Shown one piece after another: positions 1 to 10,473 of a DNA stretch of 64,000 nucleotides. This DNA comes from Umbilicaria muhlenbergii (taxonomy: Eukaryota > Ascomycota > Lecanoromycetes > Umbilicariales > Umbilicariaceae). A program made the position numbers and the translations under genes. Below the pieces are notes generated by a model. It did not search any database, was not told where the DNA came from, and worked only from the letters and a program-made list of their open reading frames with translations. The stretch spans positions 8,209,548 through 8,273,547 of the forward strand of contig KK106981.1 in NCBI GenBank assembly GCA_000611775.1. The letters run 5' to 3'. Within the stretch, counting starts at the first letter, position 1. Every line of letters starts with the position of its first letter.

Positions 1-2
1 CC

Positions 3-263
3 CCCCTCCACGCCCTCCTCGCCGCCCTCACCACCGAACTCGCCCGCCGCGCCGCATTCGACCGCGCACACCCCCACACACCCGTCCAAGCGCCCCTCAA
101 ACAGGCTATGGTGAAGGGGGCCGACGCGGACGCGGATGCAGCAGAGGACGAAACGCACGTGGACGAGATGAACAGGCGTAGGCGGTGGGATGGGGATTTT
201 GTGAGGAGGAAGGGGGAGGTGTTGAGGGTGTGGGGGGGGGAGTGGGCGGGGTATTTGGTTTGA
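3..263 (+). CDS. 3' end of an unidentified protein (partial)
   Basis: An open frame enters from the left edge and ends at TGA 261-263, giving about 86 C-terminal residues. The peptide is charged and helical in character: alanine- and leucine-rich at first, then an acidic stretch (residues such as DADADAAEDE), then a basic, tryptophan-containing tail ending WAGYLV. Codon use changes from C-ending to G-ending within the fragment, as in other genes here. No domain is recognised and the upstream part lies outside the window. It converges on the arrestin-like gene. The competing antisense frame across 106-492 is proline/serine low complexity and looks like a shadow. Confidence 0.5.
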   Translation, partial: PLHALLAALTTELARRAAFDRAHPHTPVQAPLKQAMVKGADADADAAEDETHVDEMNRRRRWDGDFVRRKGEVLRVWGGEWAGYLV

Positions 264-1043
264 GGGTGGGGGGGGACGGAGAGGGTTGGTCGTGTATGGG
301 GAGGTAGATGCGGAGGGGTTGGGTTGATGGGTTGGTGGAATAGGTGGGTAGGTAGGGGACGTCGCTTTGGTATCTTAGCGTACTAGAGAGCGCTGCGTTG
401 CTGCCCTGCTGTCCCTCAGCTGGCTCTTGGTGACTGCAATGTTCAGCTTCAACCAAAGATATCTCAGGCATACATCCCAGGAAGAAATACATTCAGTGAG
501 ACGGGATTGTCCGCACCGTTCTCTAGATTCGGCTCCTTAGCATACGGGTTTCAATCCGCGATCAATGCTGGCCTTTTCAACCCTGTGTCAGTCGGCGCTT
601 CCTTCGCATGTTCTACCGGAAATTACACGTTTGATTCTAAATAAAAGCTTCTATACCCAGGCTAATTTTACCGGAGGACACTTTGAGCAGCCTTTGAAGC
701 TTGCCAGCTGAATAAGTTTACCACATCAACAGATGGAAAGAAACGATCGGCTGCGAAGTTATAGAGTGAACCAAGTTGTACGCTTCTGCAGTTGAATGTT
801 TTTCGATATCTGCTCGTTCTGTGAAGTTATTTTCTGATAACGTGTCAGTCATTAAATGTTGAGTATGTCCTCCGGATAATTTGCCCAAGTACAATATAGA
901 CAGCGCAAGAAAGTAAAACCATTATTTTACTCCCTCTCTGCTCTCCATACCCCCATCCTACCAACGTCTACCGCTCCCTCTCATCAATCTCTCACAATCG
1001 CTCCCCCACATAGACCCGAGACCAAAAGCCAAAAAAAAAACCA
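264..1043. other. Intergenic, convergent 3' flanks
   Basis: This lies between two converging genes. The first 100 bases continue the G-rich tract of the upstream gene end. The rest is A/T-richer, with an adenine run at about 1030-1040 next to the end of the arrestin-like gene. No coding frame, RNA gene or mobile element was recognised. Confidence 0.5.
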
Positions 1044-2351
1044 TCAAACGAAAGCGCCAACGACACCCACCACCCCATTTACAATCTGCCCTCCGATCTC
1101 CACCGCCTCCCCGAAACTAAGAACGCTCATACTAGACGCCCGACTCAATTCCTTCTCCTTCGCCCCATCCCCGTCGTCATCGCTCTCCCGCCCCTCCTCT
1201 TCCGCCGGCAAAACCACCACCGGCGTCCACTGAAACGTCGCAACAAACAACTTCTCCGCACACGTCACCCGCACCGTCAGCTTCCCCGTATAGCTCCTAC
1301 AAACCGCATACGAATTAAACGTCGGCACCACCCCCCCCCCCCCCGGCAGCGCCAATTTCCCCCCCGCTTGAGCCCCCAGATCGACGGCTTCGCCACTCAC
1401 CAAGGGCGTCGGGCCGGTCGTCATGCCGTCGAACCACCAGGTCGGCTTCAGGATCACATTCGACGGCTTGACTTTCACGTCTGAACTCAGGAACGCTCGG
1501 CCCCGCACGTGCGTGTGCTCTTTGAAGACGTATTCCGCGCTGCGCAACCGGAAGTCTGGCGGGGATGGCGCGGTCGATCTCGTGGTGTCGTAGGTTAGGC
1601 ATAGGGAGAGCGGGATCGCTTGACCCTGGATTAGGGTCGTGGGCGAGCGCGCGGTGAGGACGAAGTGCGCGGTTGGGGCTTTGCTGGTGAAGGTGTCGCT
1701 GGCCCATTCGCGGAGGGAGCGGGACCGCGCCGCGTGGTCGGGCAGGAGGCGGGATGTGGCGTGTGTGAACGTCTGGCGGAGAGTCGTCGTCTGCGGATCG
1801 GGCGGGGGGGCTGCGTGCGTGCGGGGTCTGTGTTGGACGACGGGGAGATGACCGGATTTGTGCAGGGAGGTGGAGAGGAAGCCGCTGCGCTGGAGCGAGG
1901 CGCGGAGTTCGTACGAGATGAAGGCTTTGTATCTCGCGCCCTTTTTCTTGCCGGAGACGGACATGCTGGGCGGTAAGGGGTGCGGGGCTTTGGCGTACGG
2001 GGTGGACATGTCTTTGCTGTAGGTGATGTCTGGGTTGCCGGGTTCGGGTTCGGTGAGGAGGGGCAGCTGGAAGGTGAAGGGCCATGAGGTGGATGAGCCG
2101 TGGTCGAGGTTGCAGGCGCCGCGGTGGAGGATCTTGATTACTCGGAAGAATTTTACTTTGTCGGTGTAGCGGCTGGTTGTTTGGCCGTTGGATTTCTTGA
2201 TTAATGTCTGGCTCTTGCCTTTGAATTTTATCTCGACCATGGTGGCGGCTTCGTTGATGGGGCCACTGGCTACTACTATGCCGGATATCTCGTCTCCCGC
2301 GTGAAATACCTTGCTCTTGCGGACATGGTTGACTTTGATATTGAGGGACAT
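1044..2351 (-). CDS. Arrestin-like protein (alpha-arrestin superfamily)
   Basis: A single-exon frame of 435 residues. The N-terminus has the arrestin N-domain pattern: a short beta strand (SLNIKVNHVRKSKVFHAGDEISG), then GIVV, a strand with MVEIKFKGKSQT, and later a WPFTFQLP segment at about 90. The C-terminal half holds beta-rich stretches with a VRVTCAEKLFVATFQWTP-like core. Alpha-arrestins usually act as adaptors linking plasma-membrane carriers to ubiquitin ligases; no PPxY motif is evident, so that role is only inferred. The start gives the full N-domain. Sense codons are C-rich in the middle and G-rich at the end. A 367-residue frame on the same strand (1315-2418) is a proline/histidine-rich shadow. 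Confidence 0.75.
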   Translation of the reverse strand: MSLNIKVNHVRKSKVFHAGDEISGIVVASGPINEAATMVEIKFKGKSQTLIKKSNGQTTSRYTDKVKFFRVIKILHRGACNLDHGSSTSWPFTFQLPLLTEPEPGNPDITYSKDMSTPYAKAPHPLPPSMSVSGKKKGARYKAFISYELRASLQRSGFLSTSLHKSGHLPVVQHRPRTHAAPPPDPQTTTLRQTFTHATSRLLPDHAARSRSLREWASDTFTSKAPTAHFVLTARSPTTLIQGQAIPLSLCLTYDTTRSTAPSPPDFRLRSAEYVFKEHTHVRGRAFLSSDVKVKPSNVILKPTWWFDGMTTGPTPLVSGEAVDLGAQAGGKLALPGGGGVVPTFNSYAVCRSYTGKLTVRVTCAEKLFVATFQWTPVVVLPAEEEGRESDDDGDGAKEKELSRASSMSVLSFGEAVEIGGQIVNGVVGVVGAFV

Positions 2352-4114
2352 GATGGGCGAGATTGAGAGCTTTGATAATTTGATAGTGGAAACGTTCTGG
2401 GAATCTTACTGCAAGCAATCATCATATAGACGCAATCGGCATATCAGTAGCAAGGTGACCAAACATATTGCCTATTTATGAGCGGCAGGATCATATGACC
2501 GGCGCACTAAGGGGGGCGCTGCAGCAGGGACATGAGGGCAGTGGACAAGTATAGCCCCCGTTGAGCGCTAGACATGCCCTCGACTCACATGCAGAAGGTA
2601 CATGGCGCAGAAACAGCTTTCGAGGCTGACACGGTAAGTTGGTAGGTCTAATAACAACCAAAGAAATAGACGGTCCGTAACCACTCATGTGCTGCTAGCG
2701 GCCCTATGACTTGATATGGTTTAGCGTACGCTCTACTGGTGCTGGCAATACAGCAGTTTAAAGACGCAGCTTTTAGACCTCATCACCTAACATCTCTGTA
2801 TTTCTTGCATTTACGACACTGAGGGCGTTCTCGACCTCGGGATTGGTAGTCATGACAATGATGCAATGATATTAGAACTCTCTTCTACGGCACCTTCGTA
2901 GGGAGTATAGAAATTCAATCCAGTAAGTGCTTGGTATACCCAAACAATTAAAAACTTAAACGAGGTAGATTCCAGCCATTCGCCGTCTATATAATAGGAA
3001 GGGCCCTTGTCGTTATCGGCATGCTGCTGAGGATCCCCCAGGTTTCTCAACTTCAGATTAGCACTTATTTTTGATGGTACGCCTGGACATGGTTGTGCTA
3101 GCTCAGCCCTACGAGGCTTAGCTGAGATGTCACCCTTCGACGACCACTCCTCACTCTTTTTCTTGCTGTTGTTGCTTTAAAACATGATGGGATCTTGCAC
3201 AAAGATCTTGTACAAAGTACGCATAGGCGCTGCCGCTGCATAATATCTTGGAGGTTTCTGTGACGTTACCGGCGTTCTGGCCTAGCCAGATAAAAGCCAA
3301 TGGCGATGGGATCTGTCCTAGAAGTGAGGTGGCCTAGGGCTGGCACCTTCCTGACCATCGACAACCACCTCAGATGAGATGGCGATATGGCTTGAGATAC
3401 CTGACACATCTTGAGCTCTGCTATTAATAGCTTGTGCTGTCTCTGGAAGTTAAATGCGTTGGCACCAAGCTCGCATGACGGTGAGTGAAGCCAATAAACG
3501 TAGCTTTTTGTTATATTTGCAGTTGCGAAGAACCTGATTTACTTGAACATTACATTCATTGATTAAGTCGTGCGAGCTTGTATGGCAAATTCGTTGGCAT
3601 CTATGTAAAGCCTTGAAGTACACCGAGCACTGCGGTTGTGAGATTTGGACACTGAAGTTTGCTATCACGAAAGACCTAATCCGTCCTCCGCGCTCAGCCT
3701 CATCTCCACCGGCCAGCGCTGGCCATCATAAAGACACTCCCATTATACGCAAAAGTGAAAGAAGCACTCTATCACTATTCACCTGCTCCATCGCACCTCC
3801 CATCCCCAGCCACTTCCCATTACGAACGTCCTTTCACCACGAACGGCAACCACCTCCGAGATGTTCCTATTCACACTCCCGACCACCTCCATTCCCAGCC
3901 CCCCGAATTCTCCAGCTCATATATCAGATGTTACTCTCATTCCTCCTAACAATTCTATCCCTACTCTCTCCCATCCCACCTCCACTATCCAGCTACATCA
4001 GCCAGAAAATCGACCTCTTCCGCTCACGTCGCCCGTCCCATACGTCAGAGTCAGCGACACCAGAGCCATCGCCGTGCAGTTTCCGGTCGCGCTTTCGCAG
4101 GAAAACAAGACGAG
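2352..4114. other. Intergenic, divergent 5' flanks
   Basis: This 1.76 kb block separates the starts of two divergent genes. The right end (about 3740-4110) is strongly C/T-rich, as expected for a fungal 5' leader, and contains short open frames that could be an additional upstream exon of the next gene (3755-3949 is in its frame). The remainder has scattered stops in all frames and no recognised element. Confidence 0.4.
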
Positions 4115-5402
4115 ATGGAGAGCGCTGGCGCTCTTGAGGTGGGCGAATTGCTCTCTGTAAAGACCGTGGAGTTGGACAGTAAGCCATCCATCTATCCCAC
4201 GTCAACAGGACTGGCGCAGCCGACTGACAGCAGCGTCGAGGTTACATAGACAACCGCTTCGCGGCGCTTCTATCTCTCGACAAAGACGGATTGCTTCCTG
4301 TAAAGACCACAGATCTAGACAGTGAGTTCTCACCTGCCTATCCAACATCAATTATCTCAGCGCAGACAGCTAACAAGAGCATCGAGCTTACACAGCCAAC
4401 CGCTTCTCCGCGCTCCTATCTCTCGACCAAACGACTAAGACGCCAGGTGCGCTCCCAAAGCCGAAGCCTGCACCTTTCACACCACCCAAAGCAGCGTTTA
4501 CATTCACCTATTCCGCCCCGGCCTCGCTCCTAGCAATGATGAAGACGACTTCGACCGCCCACCTCACTAAACCAGCTCTCGGCACCAGCAACAAAGTCGT
4601 CTCTTCTTCCGGAAAGAAGGCGCCAGGGCTCCGTCGCTCGACCAAGCGCATCATCGCGGCTGCGACATCGACCAAGCGCATGACCGACACCTCCCCCAAC
4701 AAAACCAACCCGCAGTCCCAGATCTCCGTCATCGCAGTTCCCAAAACCAGCAGCACCGCCCTCTCCGCCCTCATCGCCCTGACCATCCCCTCCATCCCCG
4801 CGCCCGACCCCAGCAAGCGCTGGCCCGCCCCCTGCGCACTCGAGCCCATGGCACCAGCGACCAAAGATCGGAAATCCCGCTTCTATCCCACCTCGACCTC
4901 TTACCCCGTCTCCACTCTCACCTCCACCAACACCACTACCGCTCGCACCTCCGCCCATTCCGCTACCCCCGACTTCGGCTGGAGCGTCGTCGCTGCCAAG
5001 ACACCGACGCTGAAGCGCCACTCCGCTCCCGCCGCTTTGAAGCTCGTCCCCGCCTACGTCGACATCGATGCCGACTGCGACCACGGTCGCGGCGCCAACG
5101 CCGATGACGTTTCTGCGCCGCCGACGGTGCGGGCGTGGGCGCCGAAGCCGAAGAAGGCTGTGGGCGATATGAGGAGCTTGAGGATTAAGACTGGGGGGTT
5201 TCAGCGCGGGGGGTGGGGGTGGGGTGGGGAGGAGGTGGGGAAGGAGGGAGGGGATGGGATTGATGAGGTGGTGGGTGCGGGGAAGGATGAGGTGGTGGTG
5301 GTGGGCAAGGGGGTGGTGGGGAAGGATGAAGGGTTCGGGAGGGAGGCGGGCGTGGAGGTGGGAGGTGAGTGGGAGGGGAAGGAGAAGGCATTTTGGGTCT
5401 GA
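4115..5402 (+). CDS. Hypothetical protein with a tandemly duplicated exon
   Basis: Three inferred exons: 4115-4178, 4250-4321 and 4396-5402 (380 residues). Introns 4179-4249 (GTAAGC...ATAG) and 4322-4395 (GTGAGT...CACAG, CTAAC branch site at 4370) keep one frame and remove the stops seen in the unspliced sequence. Exon 2 is 72 bp and its flanks are paralogous to the end of exon 1 and the start of exon 3, giving repeated NRFxALLSLD and LLxVKTxxLD motifs. The rest is Ser/Thr/Pro/Lys-rich and ends in a Gly/Val/Glu tract (about 290-380) with G-rich codons. No catalytic domain is recognised. The start is the first in-frame ATG after a pyrimidine-rich leader; an extra upstream exon is possible. Confidence 0.55.
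4148..4433 (+). repeat. Diverged tandem duplication, 2 x 143 bp, spanning an exon-intron unit
   Basis: Unit 1 is 4148-4290 and unit 2 is 4291-4433. Both begin with TTGCT-CTGTAAAGACC, contain a donor about 31 bases in (GTAAGC or GTGAGT) and a branch-like CTGAC/CTAAC, then an acceptor followed by CAACCGCTTC and a TATCTCTCGAC end. The copies differ at many positions, so the duplication is not recent. The duplicated module keeps the reading frame. Confidence 0.75.
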
Positions 5403-5949
5403 GGGTCGGATGGGATGGGATGGGATGGGATGGGATGGGGTGAGGTGGGATGGGTGAGGTGAGGTGGGAAGGGAGGGGGGAACAAATTGACAGATTGACT
5501 AGCGGTGTGATGTGTTTCTGTCGGTGTTAGTCTGTTTGTTGGAAGCGATGGTGATGTGTCTGCAGGGGAGAGTGGAATAGGTGCTGGTCACCTTTTGCTG
5601 TTGTGCAGCATGGACTCTCTACCTGAGGTTCTAGTCTATGCTATGGAGTAGTGGAGTAGCGAATGCAACGATGTCTATGATTTGAGTGCTCCCTGCTTGT
5701 GAAGTGATGAGTAGATACTATGGCATCCATAGCATAGAGTCATTCGGTAGACAGCCAGCTGCTCTCACGTGTGCAGGTCACTCCATGCTCCGATCAGCAT
5801 GGGTTTCTGGCTTGGGACTATGGTTTTCGACTTAAGTAGTGAGCCAACTGGTACATCACCTCTATGGAAGAATCACAACATAAGCGCCACAAGCACCCCA
5901 GAAGCTCAAGCCAACAATCCACCGCATCCCGCTTCGTGCCATACACCCC
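5403..5949. other. Intergenic, convergent, with GGGAT pentamer repeat
   Basis: The left part has a short GGGAT array (about 5408-5440) followed by G/T-rich sequence, a continuation of the G-rich gene end. The remainder is mixed sequence between two converging genes with no recognised coding frame. Confidence 0.5.
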
Positions 5950-7343
5950 TCACCCCGTCCACGTACCCTCCGCCTGCTTCTTCCTCATATTCTGCGTCAC
6001 GAACTCAATCAGCTGCTGCAACCCCCTAAACATCTCCTCCCCCTCTTCAACCTCCTGCTCCTCAACAGGCACATGTTCCGCGACCGCGAGACTGATATTG
6101 ATATGTTTAAGCTCCTTCTTCCCCTTCCGTGGCATGATCTCTCGCTGCACAATACCCAGGCATTCCTTTACCGTCGCATCGTCCGGTGCGTACTTCAGAG
6201 CAACCCTGAAGCTACTGGCGGCCAACTTGTCCTTGCCCAGCTCCGCGTGTGCGAGACCGCGGTAGAGGAACATGCGGGCGAGTTGGGGCTTCTTGAGCCA
6301 TTTGCATTTATTCAGTCCCTCGAGTTCGGTCTTGGTGTGCCTGAGGACGTCGTCGAACTTTTTCAAGCGGAGATGTGCCAAGGCCATACTGAGGGTGTTG
6401 CGGAAGATGAGGCCGCCCATGCAAGCTTCCCAGCCGTCGTCGGTCTGGAAGGTGGTATCCGGGAACGCCTCGGCGCATTCGTGGAAGAAGGCGAATGCTT
6501 CCTCGTAGCGCTGCACCGCGCGCGGGAGGTTGCCGGCGTTGAAGGCCGTGTCGCCTTCTGTCTTGATGCTTTTCGTCAAGCGGAACACGTCCCAGCCTTC
6601 TGCGCGGATTCGATGCACTCGCGGCATCATGGCTTGAAGGAGTTCTTCGCGGTAAGCTCGGTCTACGTCTCCGGTCAATGTCGCGGATGCCATGCCACCG
6701 TGAACCATCTTGAATGGCTCAAGAAGACGCTTCTGGAGTGGGAGACCCACAACGATTGGCGGATTGAGCTTGGAGCCTCGAAGCTGGAGCTTGACTGTGG
6801 CACCGCTGGCCTTTCCGACGGGAACCTTTAGGTTCAGCATGCGGAGCAGGCGAGCGAGTCTTGGAGGTCTTCGGCCACCATCAAGAAAGCAGCAAGCTTG
6901 TCCGGTTTCTCAAGCGAGAATTCAAGGTGGACACGAAGATGGTGTTGCTGAAACTTTTCGACATGATGCTTGGAGACGATAGGAACGCTCTCGAGGTCTA
7001 GAAGATGGAATAAGGGACTGCAATTGGTGGAGATAACGATGAAGACATTGTGTCTGTAGAGAATGGCGCGGGCTTCGTGTGAAATGTTATGATTCGTCGC
7101 CAAGATGGCCGTTGCGAAGTGATAGGTCGGTGTCTCACAATTTGCAGGAGTGTTCTTAACGGCGGTGGAGACGAGGGGATTGATGTAGATTCGGTCGCGA
7201 ATCTCACAGGGCAGCTGTTCCAAGGCCGAGAGCTGAGTTGTGGCAAGTGGAGAGGCCTCTGGAGTTGCATTGAGTGGATTGGTAGACTCCTTGGTTGCTT
7301 TACCTGTTGCTTGTGCCGTTGCCGTCTTCTTCGAGCGAGGCAT
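5950..7343 (-). CDS. TPR protein with F-box-like N-terminus, split by an apparent frameshift
   Basis: Two abutting frames read as one protein. The upstream part (7343 to about 6850) starts MPRSKK and carries a fungal F-box-like motif (LEQLPCEIRDRIY), then conserved text ending LMVAEDLQD. The downstream part (from about 6860 to the stop at 5950) continues as LARLLRMLNLKVP and holds tetratricopeptide-like helices at FNAGNLPRAVQRYEEAF and MFLYRGLAHAELGKDKLAA. The join needs one base: both frames overlap around 6834-6870 with no GT-AG intron available. This is a one-base deletion in the genome or an assembly error. The longer ATG at 7556 adds 71 unlikely residues. Function is probably a scaffold or co-chaperone-like TPR adaptor; the substrate is unknown. 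Confidence 0.6.
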
Positions 7344-7668
7344 GATGTAAAGCCTGGTGCGGGTTGAGGCAAAGACTTGAGATGATGAAAAGATGCGGTC
7401 GGAAGGGTTGGTGGGGTTGAGATGGTGATGGAAGAAGCCGACTTCACTTCCTTGGAACGTGACGCCGCCAGCTTTCATCATACACTTAGTGTTACCGCTA
7501 GCGTTAGGGCTTCGGCATGTACACAGGCGGTACGTCACTCCATCCCGGCATATCATAAAGTATGCACTGCTTGTTTGAAGAAGAGTTCTGCTGACTGATC
7601 AATTAATGGGACTGCTCAGTTCCCAGCATAGAATCCAACGCGCCATGCTTCCAGAAACTCCTTTAGAA

Positions 7669-9138
7669 TCAGAACTCACCATTCCCAAACCCAACCAGTC
7701 TTTCGCCGTGATGGACCAAACTCAACATCATCGCAGTTCTATCGAGTCGTATATCCGTTGTGATGTCCAGCATGGTGAGCCAGACAGCCTCCACCGTCAC
7801 CACCGCACCTTTGCTTTGAGTCTGCTTCTCCTTCTCATACTTCTTCTCATCCTTCTTAGTCTGTTTCAGTTGTTTCTTGACCCCCTTTTGCTCCTTCTTC
7901 TCCGCGCGTGTAAGCTTGGGGAAATCACTCTCCGGTCCGATGAGTATGAAACCAGGATGGATAACGCAAAGGATTGCCATAGAGCCAAGTACTGGAAGGG
8001 TTTCCAAACAGTAAACATAAGCTTCATGGTATGGGATAGGATTGGAAGCGGAATCCTGGCCGGCGGACCATTCAACAAGACGATAAATAATGCGGATCTG
8101 TTTTAAACACCTGTGAGTATATACACCCGTATCGGTAACTGGGTAACATTGATTTGTCCAAGAAAATTCATGAGAGGTAGCAAGATAAAAGGGAACAGGA
8201 ATGGAAGATACAAGTAAAAGGAGGCAGAGCTACTTACCGTAATCAGTGTCAATACCACATAAAGTGTAATTAATAACTTCTTCCAACCTGTCCTTCCGGC
8301 GGTCTCTCCCCTCGACTCAAGGACCAACATACGTCGATGGAACGTGATAGCGAGCGCCATGAAACACAAGATAAAGCACTACTGCATTCTTATGCCACCC
8401 ATGTACACATGTGTACCGTCCAAAGTAATCGACGCTGAACCATTCATGGATATCCATATACCGCCAGCTACTTGAACGGAAAAGGACGCGACGTCCAGCC
8501 AAACGAAGTATTTGGCCACGGAGGCCGCCTTGATTCCGAAAATGACCTTTTCCGGAAGGAAGAAATAAATCATGCGACCAAGGACCATGTAGACAAAGGC
8601 GTTAACCCCTACAGCACACGAGAGAGTTAGTTACCTGCTTATAAACAGAGCGGAAAGAGAGTGTGTGAGGGGAAAACATACAAAGCGGAGCAAGAAGAAG
8701 CAGTAGCGTAGAAAAGGTTAGCTCATTGCTGTCTTGTTGATTGTGCGCAGCTAGAGCGTGGAGGACGAAGGAGACGGCTTCCCAGATGCAGCCCATGATT
8801 ACTATCCAGCAGTAGTTCTAGAACGAGAGCGTCAGAAGTCAGCCGGCGGAATCTTGAGCAACGAGCGACATCAATGTCGATAAATATCTCGGTAGTTGCT
8901 TGTGAGGAAGTTGCAGCCTGCTAGCCAGTAGCTTGAATAGCCTCGAGATGCTTTCTGACATTGAAGGTCTGGTAATGTTACTAACATTCTTATGTTTGGC
9001 GGCTAGAAAGATATGCGCCACAGTAACAATTCCGAAGAGACACGAGAATAAGACCGCAGCGGCAAAAGACGAGCTATAGTTCCATTGTGCGTTGCAAGCA
9101 TAACTGAGAACATAGTCATAATTTCCTGGTGTGACCAT
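7669..9138 (-). pseudogene. RTA1-family multispan membrane protein with an in-frame stop
   Basis: Inferred exons 9138-8986, 8817-8682, 8608-8238 and 8097-7669 join in frame with canonical junctions (GTTAGT/CTAG, GTATGT/GTAG, GTAAGT/ACAG). The product follows the RTA1 order: YDYVLSYACNAQWNYSSSFA near the N-terminus, WIVIMGCIWEAVSF, APLWVNAFVYMVLGRM, a DVASFSVQVAGG helix, IIYRLVEWSAG and PYHEAYVY, with about seven membrane spans and a Lys-rich cytoplasmic tail. RTA1 proteins are plasma-membrane lipid-translocase or stress-resistance proteins. A TAG at 8379-8381 falls inside span six (IRMQ-stop-CFILCF), and no splice choice avoids it, so the copy is broken or the base is wrong. The frame extends upstream to 9681 with two more hydrophobic stretches of unclear reality. 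Confidence 0.7.
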
Positions 9139-10473
9139 CACGCACGAGGGAGACGCACTCGTGGTTGCTGTAGCTGTTTGTCGCAGTCGTGGTCGCAGTG
9201 GGAGACCGGGTAAGAACGCTCGTGAGGAGGGTGGAGCTAATTGCGCCGGACATGATGGACAATGAAAACGATGCAGTAGAGTTATATGAGAGGAAGGGGG
9301 AAGTCCAGTCAAACGGTTACTGATCTGTGTTTGGGGTATTTGACGGAGTACGTGCGTGAGGCTATTGACGACCAGCTGAGCGACCGAAGAAGGAATGGGC
9401 AAGTAAGCGTGAAAGAACCAAATGCAAGGAATAACAAGCAGATGAAATGCGGTCCTCTCAACGCACTGCTTTGGTGAATAAAGAAAGAAGACCGCAATTG
9501 AGAGAAATGAGGCAGCTATACTTGGCATCAACACGGGGAGCCCGACTGGGCTGAAGCCCATAGCCGCACAAGCTTGTATGCCTGTCAGGTTCTTACAGCT
9601 CGGATCAACTGTTATGTAACCCATGTCTGGATACCCATAGGTTGCATCGTAGAAGAGCAACAAAGATTTGTTCCAGTCCATTCAGCAAACGTCCTTTGAG
9701 TATGAGTGGCTGAGAAGCTGTCTGACGGAGCGGACGCCATCTCCTTTGCACTCATAGGCACAACTTGGTGTACCCGTTTCCCTTGTTCGTTCTGATTGCT
9801 GGTTTGGTCAGGCTGCAACATGCGTTCAGTGGCAGGACAAGCCATGCAGAAGGAAGAGAGGATCCTGCCGTTGACAGTCGCATCCGAGAGGCCTGCCTTA
9901 CCATTTAATCGACCAGGCCAGCTTACTAAGCGGGTCTCATAAAGGATTCGGAAGTCCAGCCTTACAGGACAGCAGGGGCTGAGGAAGCAGCTCTCCTCAG
10001 CCTCCACTGCGCCGCCACAGATCCTTCTCACTCACCGCCCTCCTGAATTCAACAGACGCTCAGTACTTCCGTACCGAATCTGTTCTCTACTCTTCTGTTG
10101 GGCTGGACCACAATGTAGGATCTTACAAAATTTCAGCAGCCATGCCGCTGGGAATGCTTTACAGCCGCACCGGTCCTTCCCTCATACGACAAGTCCAGCC
10201 GCATAAGACAACTTTACTGGTCTGTAATGCGAGCACTGACAAGGTCTTTCCGGAAATCTACCGCTCCGGACGTGCAAGGTGCGAAACAGAAGTAAGCCTG
10301 GAACTACTCTGCTAGAGCGAGTGGTACTCCACCTATATTTCATCAACCTTACCCCATCTGCGATCGCATCTTGAACCTCATATAACAGACATAGCTTTGA
10401 CCCTGCTCATTGTTCCTGTTGGCTCAACAATTACGCTCCCTGCATTTACAATAATGAAATAACAAGGTCAAAC
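9139..10473. other. Intergenic, divergent promoter region
   Basis: This is the shared upstream region of the RTA1-type gene and the Zn2Cys6 regulator. The left 540 bases are covered by the open extension of the RTA1 frame, which may be leader or lost exon. No other gene or element is recognised. Confidence 0.4.

Noticed and set aside
1315-2418. 367-residue frame overlapping the arrestin-like gene
   Set aside because: Same strand, different frame, Pro/His/Arg-rich with no motifs; the arrestin frame has clear domain text.
3559-4137. 192-residue plus-strand frame
   Set aside because: Pyrimidine-rich leader translated; no conserved features, and its frame does not join the following exons.
5185-5485. 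Proline/serine frames antisense to the hypothetical gene end
   Set aside because: Produced by the G-rich low-complexity tract.
9612-10031. 139-residue minus-strand frame upstream of the RTA1-type gene
   Set aside because: No hydrophobic pattern or motif; looks like chance.
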